Source: Desulfoferrobacter suflitae
GTDB taxonomy: Bacteria; Desulfobacterota; Syntrophobacteria; Syntrophobacterales; Syntrophobacteraceae
Assembly: GCF_022603395.1 (NCBI RefSeq)
Contig: NZ_JAIBKA010000010.1
Location: 124,001-188,000 of the forward strand
DNA length: 64,000 bases
Direction: 5' to 3'
A program made the position numbers and the translations under genes. The stretch's first letter is position 1, and each line of letters opens with the position of its first letter. The notes beneath the pieces are model-generated. The model saw only the letters and a list, made by a program, of their open reading frames with translations. It had not been told where the DNA came from and made no database searches. Positions 63,962-64,000 of this stretch are shown here, in pieces.

Positions 63962-64000
63962 TATGCTTGCTTTCCTTCTTTCGGCAGCAATAGGGGATTG

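Overview
The window looks like a chromosomal segment of a strictly anaerobic, Gram-negative bacterium of the Desulfobacterota (former Deltaproteobacteria), most like the Syntrophobacterales. This is inferred from gene content and order and was not tested by a search. Pointers are outer-membrane assembly genes (lptD, bamD), a PflA-like radical SAM gene, a phenylacetate-CoA ligase / tandem-ACT / branched-chain ABC transporter cluster, remnants of an arylsulfatase and its anaerobic maturase, a PduO-type cobalamin adenosyltransferase, and many small proteins without a recognised family. I saw no tRNA, rRNA or CRISPR array.

Layout. 1-5.4 kb: a decayed sulfatase/maturase remnant, a membrane-bound sigma-54 activator with an extracytoplasmic sensor, and a REP-associated tyrosine transposase framed by a perfect 16-bp inverted repeat next to a recQ-like remnant. 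5.7-13.2 kb: a P-type H+-ATPase, agmatine deiminase and N-carbamoylputrescine amidase (overlapping genes), murB, and convergent typA. 13.5-16.5 kb: cobalamin adenosyltransferase, two small proteins, a THUMP RNA methyltransferase. 16.8-24 kb: a deacetylase / radical SAM / membrane protein operon, a coiled-coil protein, and folC-lptD on the other strand. 24.1-32.4 kb: one long minus-strand operon, paaK - ACT - livK-H-M-G-F - degenerate paaK paralog. It is preceded by a sigma-70-like promoter, a 28-codon leader peptide with six Phe and two Tyr codons, and an intrinsic terminator just ahead of paaK.

32.5-36.9 kb: a TPR membrane protein, a small protein, a gene with an in-frame UGA followed by a bacterial-SECIS-like hairpin, trmL, an Lcl-domain protein and two hydrolases. 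37-44.8 kb: a patatin, thiE/thiL/thiD with two PilT-type ATPases, a PflA-like radical SAM protein and a UPF0173 hydrolase. 44.9-52.8 kb: a helicase fused to an RNase H-like exonuclease (MrfA+MrfB type), an orphan NusG paralog, moeA and a ModE-like regulator, sucCD. 53-61.9 kb: a candidate 6S RNA, gatB, mtnA, radA, trx, bamD, rho, an ATP-grasp gene. 62-64 kb: a complete 1929-bp ISAs1-type element with an 8-bp target duplication, a DruA-like domain fused to its transposase, and a canonical -1 frameshift signal.

How the genes fit together. The strongest system is the attenuated paaK-ACT-liv operon. A Phe/Tyr leader peptide implies expression when aromatic amino acids are scarce. That fits scavenging (import, or activation of phenylacetate to phenylacetyl-CoA and reductive carboxylation to phenylpyruvate) better than simple catabolism. 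The two other observations most worth testing are the UGA-containing gene at 34.1 kb and the frameshift signal in the insertion sequence.
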